Assembly: GCA_934647145.1 (NCBI GenBank)
Contig: CAKUFB010000130.1
Span: forward strand, 1 to 7,352
Length of the DNA stretch: 7,352 bases
Origin: an uncultured Clostridia bacterium
GTDB lineage: Bacteria > Bacillota > Clostridia > Christensenellales > Aristaeellaceae
Direction: 5' to 3'
Shown here: in pieces, positions 5,732-7,352 of the stretch
Numbering within the stretch: the first letter of the stretch is position 1
Layout of the letters: every line of letters starts with the position of its first letter
The notes under the pieces: model-generated
What the model saw: only the letters and a program-made list of their open reading frames with translations
Database searches by the model: none
Told to the model about the DNA's origin: nothing
Made by a program: the position numbers and the translations under genes

Positions 5732-6424
5732 TCATTCCTCCTCCGATTCGTCGCCCGGCAGTGTTTTCAGCTCGCCCTTGACCGCGATCAGGAACTTGAT
5801 CGGCACGCCCTGCCCGCTGTAGAGCAGCTCGTGCTCGGAGGGGTAGTTGGGCGCGAAGCCGCTTTGATGCAGGTCGAAGGTGACGTATTTTTCGGTGAAG
5901 CCGCATTCCTCAAAGTACCTGCGGCTGGACAGAAACAGCAGGTCGTTGTCGGTCTTGAACCAGATTTCGCCGCCGTCCGCCAGAAACTCGCGATACTTGA
6001 GCAGCTGGCGGGTGTGGGTCAGGCGGCGCTTGTGGTGCTTGGCGTGCTGCGTCCAGGGGTTGCAGAAGTTGATGTAGATGCGCTCGACGCGATCCTCGGG
6101 CGCGAAGGTCTGCTCGATGCGCAGAACCTCCTGGGCGAAGATCAGGCAGTTTTTGACCGGCGCGCCCTCAAAGACCTTCTCCATGTTGCGCCGCATCACG
6201 CCCAGCATGTTGGTGCTCACGTCCAGCGCCAGGTAGTTGATCTGCGGGTTGTCGCGCACCATTCTGGTCGTGGCCACCCCCTTGCCGCAGCCCAGCTCGA
6301 GATACAGCGGCTGATCCTTCTCAAATTGCTCGCGCCAGTGCCCGCGGTTCTTCTGCGGCTCGGTCACGTAGTACGGGCAGGCCTGCAGCTCGGGCCGCGC
6401 CCATTTTTTGCAGCGCATTCTCAT
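5732..6424 (-). CDS. trmB: tRNA (guanine-N7-)-methyltransferase TrmB
   Basis: Transfers methyl from S-adenosylmethionine to N7 of G46 in the variable loop of tRNAs. The 230 residues form one Rossmann-fold domain. The SAM-binding loop is ELGCGKG (43-49), and LALDVS (65-70) holds the acidic residue after strand 2. The family motif region reads INFCNPW (118-124) with KRRLTH (132-137), then TDN (158-160) and the C-terminal SEHE (196-199), matching the usual T/S-E-x-E. The motif usually written DPW is NPW here, with one extra residue before HHKRR. The protein ends in an acidic tail (DESEEE). The ATG overlaps the previous stop as ATGA (6424-6421), implying coupling. MRMR is a common start in the family, so the first ATG is favoured over the ATG two codons later. 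Confidence 0.95.
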   Translation of the reverse strand: MRMRCKKWARPELQACPYYVTEPQKNRGHWREQFEKDQPLYLELGCGKGVATTRMVRDNPQINYLALDVSTNMLGVMRRNMEKVFEGAPVKNCLIFAQEVLRIEQTFAPEDRVERIYINFCNPWTQHAKHHKRRLTHTRQLLKYREFLADGGEIWFKTDNDLLFLSSRRYFEECGFTEKYVTFDLHQSGFAPNYPSEHELLYSGQGVPIKFLIAVKGELKTLPGDESEEE

Positions 6425-7284
6425 TGGTCGGTCTTCTCCCCTTCACTTTCGTAGATTCGCTTCATGCACAGCGCGTCGTCGGCCTGCGTGCCGCGCGACT
6501 CGCAGATGATCACCGGCTCCAGCGCGTACCTGCGCAGCACCGGCGCAAGGCGGGCGAAGTCCGGCCCGTAACCCTCGTCGGCAAAGGTCATGTGCATCTT
6601 TTCGCCCTTGGCGGTGTAGGCGATGCGGCTGAAGTGCGAGTGAAAATGCCTCACGCGCGCCTCGCCCAGGCTCTCCAGCATCCGCGCGACGATTCGCTCG
6701 AAGTCGGCCTCGCTGTTCAGGCAGCCCGCGCCCGCGGCGTGCAGGTGCGCCCAGTCGATCGTGGGAATCGCCCGCGCGTCCGCCCGGCACAGCGCGATCA
6801 CTTCCTCCAGCGTGCCCAGCTGCGACGGCCTGCCCATGGTTTCCGGGCACAGGCAAACGTCCTCATAGCCCGCCGCGTCCAGCGCCTGCCGAATCTCCAG
6901 GTATCGCGCCGTCGCCCGCGCCATCGCGTCCTCCCTGCGCCGCCTGCCCGGCGTGCCCGGGTGAAACACCACGCGGTTCCCCCCGAACGCGCGCACCGCC
7001 CGCGCCGCCGCCAGGAAATAGCCCTCGTTCTTCGCGTCCTTCTCGGGCTCCTCGCTGGCCAGGTTAATATAGTAGGGCGCGTGAATCGACACCCGCACCC
7101 CGGCGCGCGCCGCCGCCTCGCCGATCGCGCGCGCAGTCTCCTCGGACAGGCTCACGCCGTGCCCCGCCGAGTATTCGTAGGCCGTCAGTCCCTGCGCCGA
7201 GAGCCACTCGGGCGCCTGCGCGCTCCGCTTGAAGCCTTCCTCGTAAAAGCGGTCGCAGTTGCCCGCCACGCCGAATCGTATCAT
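6421..7284 (-). CDS. Endonuclease IV-like TIM-barrel metalloprotein
   Basis: AP endonuclease family 2 / xylose isomerase-like barrel of 287 residues, close in length to E. coli Nfo (285). Metal-ligand motifs appear in the order and spacing expected for Nfo: SIHAPYYINLAS (His68), VVFHPGT (His108), CPETMG (Glu148), TIDWAH (Asp177, His180), HFHSHF (one of His213/215/217), GEKMH (Glu228, His231) and IICES (Glu262). Family knowledge suggests a trinuclear zinc site and cleavage 5' of abasic sites. Several motifs differ from true Nfo, such as SHFSRIAYTAKGEK in place of the HxND segment, so it may belong to a related uncharacterised subfamily acting on another substrate. I therefore give no symbol. 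The ATG at 7284 follows a strong GGAGGTG site (7295-7289). Its stop overlaps the trmB start by four bases. Its promoter is probably outside the window. Confidence 0.85.
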   Translation of the reverse strand: MIRFGVAGNCDRFYEEGFKRSAQAPEWLSAQGLTAYEYSAGHGVSLSEETARAIGEAAARAGVRVSIHAPYYINLASEEPEKDAKNEGYFLAAARAVRAFGGNRVVFHPGTPGRRRREDAMARATARYLEIRQALDAAGYEDVCLCPETMGRPSQLGTLEEVIALCRADARAIPTIDWAHLHAAGAGCLNSEADFERIVARMLESLGEARVRHFHSHFSRIAYTAKGEKMHMTFADEGYGPDFARLAPVLRRYALEPVIICESRGTQADDALCMKRIYESEGEKTDQ

Positions 7285-7306
7285 GGTTCACCTCCGATGG
7301 GCTACG

Positions 7307-7344
7307 CTGGGGAGGCCGCCTTTCTGAGAAAGGCGCCTCCCCAG
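7307..7344. repeat. Long palindromic hairpin upstream of the TIM-barrel gene
   Basis: CTGGGGAGG (7307-7315), a single C bulge, CGCCTTTC (7317-7324), a TGA loop, GAAAGGCG (7328-7335) and CCTCCCCAG (7336-7344) form a 17-bp perfect stem interrupted only by the bulge. It lies about 11 bases before the ribosome binding site of the downstream gene. No T-run follows on either strand within the window, so it is not a standard terminator. It looks like an intergenic palindromic repeat or a leader hairpin. Confidence 0.85.
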
Positions 7345-7352
7345 ACCCCTCC

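Noticed and set aside
5606..6454. Plus-strand frame of 282 codons opposite trmB
   Set aside because: Antisense to a clear TrmB gene, with compositionally biased sequence typical of GC-rich shadows.

Overview
The window looks like a chromosomal piece of a GC-rich, Gram-positive (Bacillota, probably Clostridia) genome. The reasons are the hrcA-grpE-dnaK-dnaJ gene order behind a perfect CIRCE operator, strong AGGAGG-type ribosome binding sites, and a DnaK without the roughly 23-residue N-terminal-domain insertion found in Gram-negative DnaK. I cannot name a genus. All genes I support lie on the minus strand, so transcription runs from high to low coordinates.

Layout, in the direction of transcription. 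(1) 7352-7291: an intergenic piece with a long near-perfect palindrome. (2) 7284-5516: a compact three-gene unit made of an endonuclease IV-like TIM-barrel metalloprotein, trmB (tRNA m7G46 methyltransferase; overlaps the previous gene by 4 bases) and a 70-residue two-helix membrane protein (3 bases after trmB). It is closed by a strong intrinsic terminator at 5497-5453. (3) 5345-5279: a near-consensus sigma-A promoter followed by CIRCE. (4) 5255-422: hrcA, grpE, dnaK and dnaJ. HrcA represses its own operon through CIRCE. GrpE (nucleotide exchange), DnaK (Hsp70) and DnaJ (Hsp40) form the folding machine. Spacing is 10 bases for hrcA/grpE and about 93 bases for grpE/dnaK. The dnaK/dnaJ gap is about 135 bases and holds a C(UUCG)G-capped hairpin and a second GC-rich hairpin. 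dnaJ probably starts at a TTG. (5) 394-1: downstream of dnaJ there is no gene but a tandem array of about 2.9 copies of a 122-base unit, one of which carries an extra 27-base palindromic module.

Most of the window is a well-known conserved operon, and I do not see an undescribed multi-gene system. The parts that most deserve a second look are the tandem palindromic repeat array after dnaJ, the structured dnaK-dnaJ intergenic region, the Asp-to-Asn change at a catalytic-motif position of TrmB, the uncharacterised small membrane protein, and the palindrome at the upstream edge.
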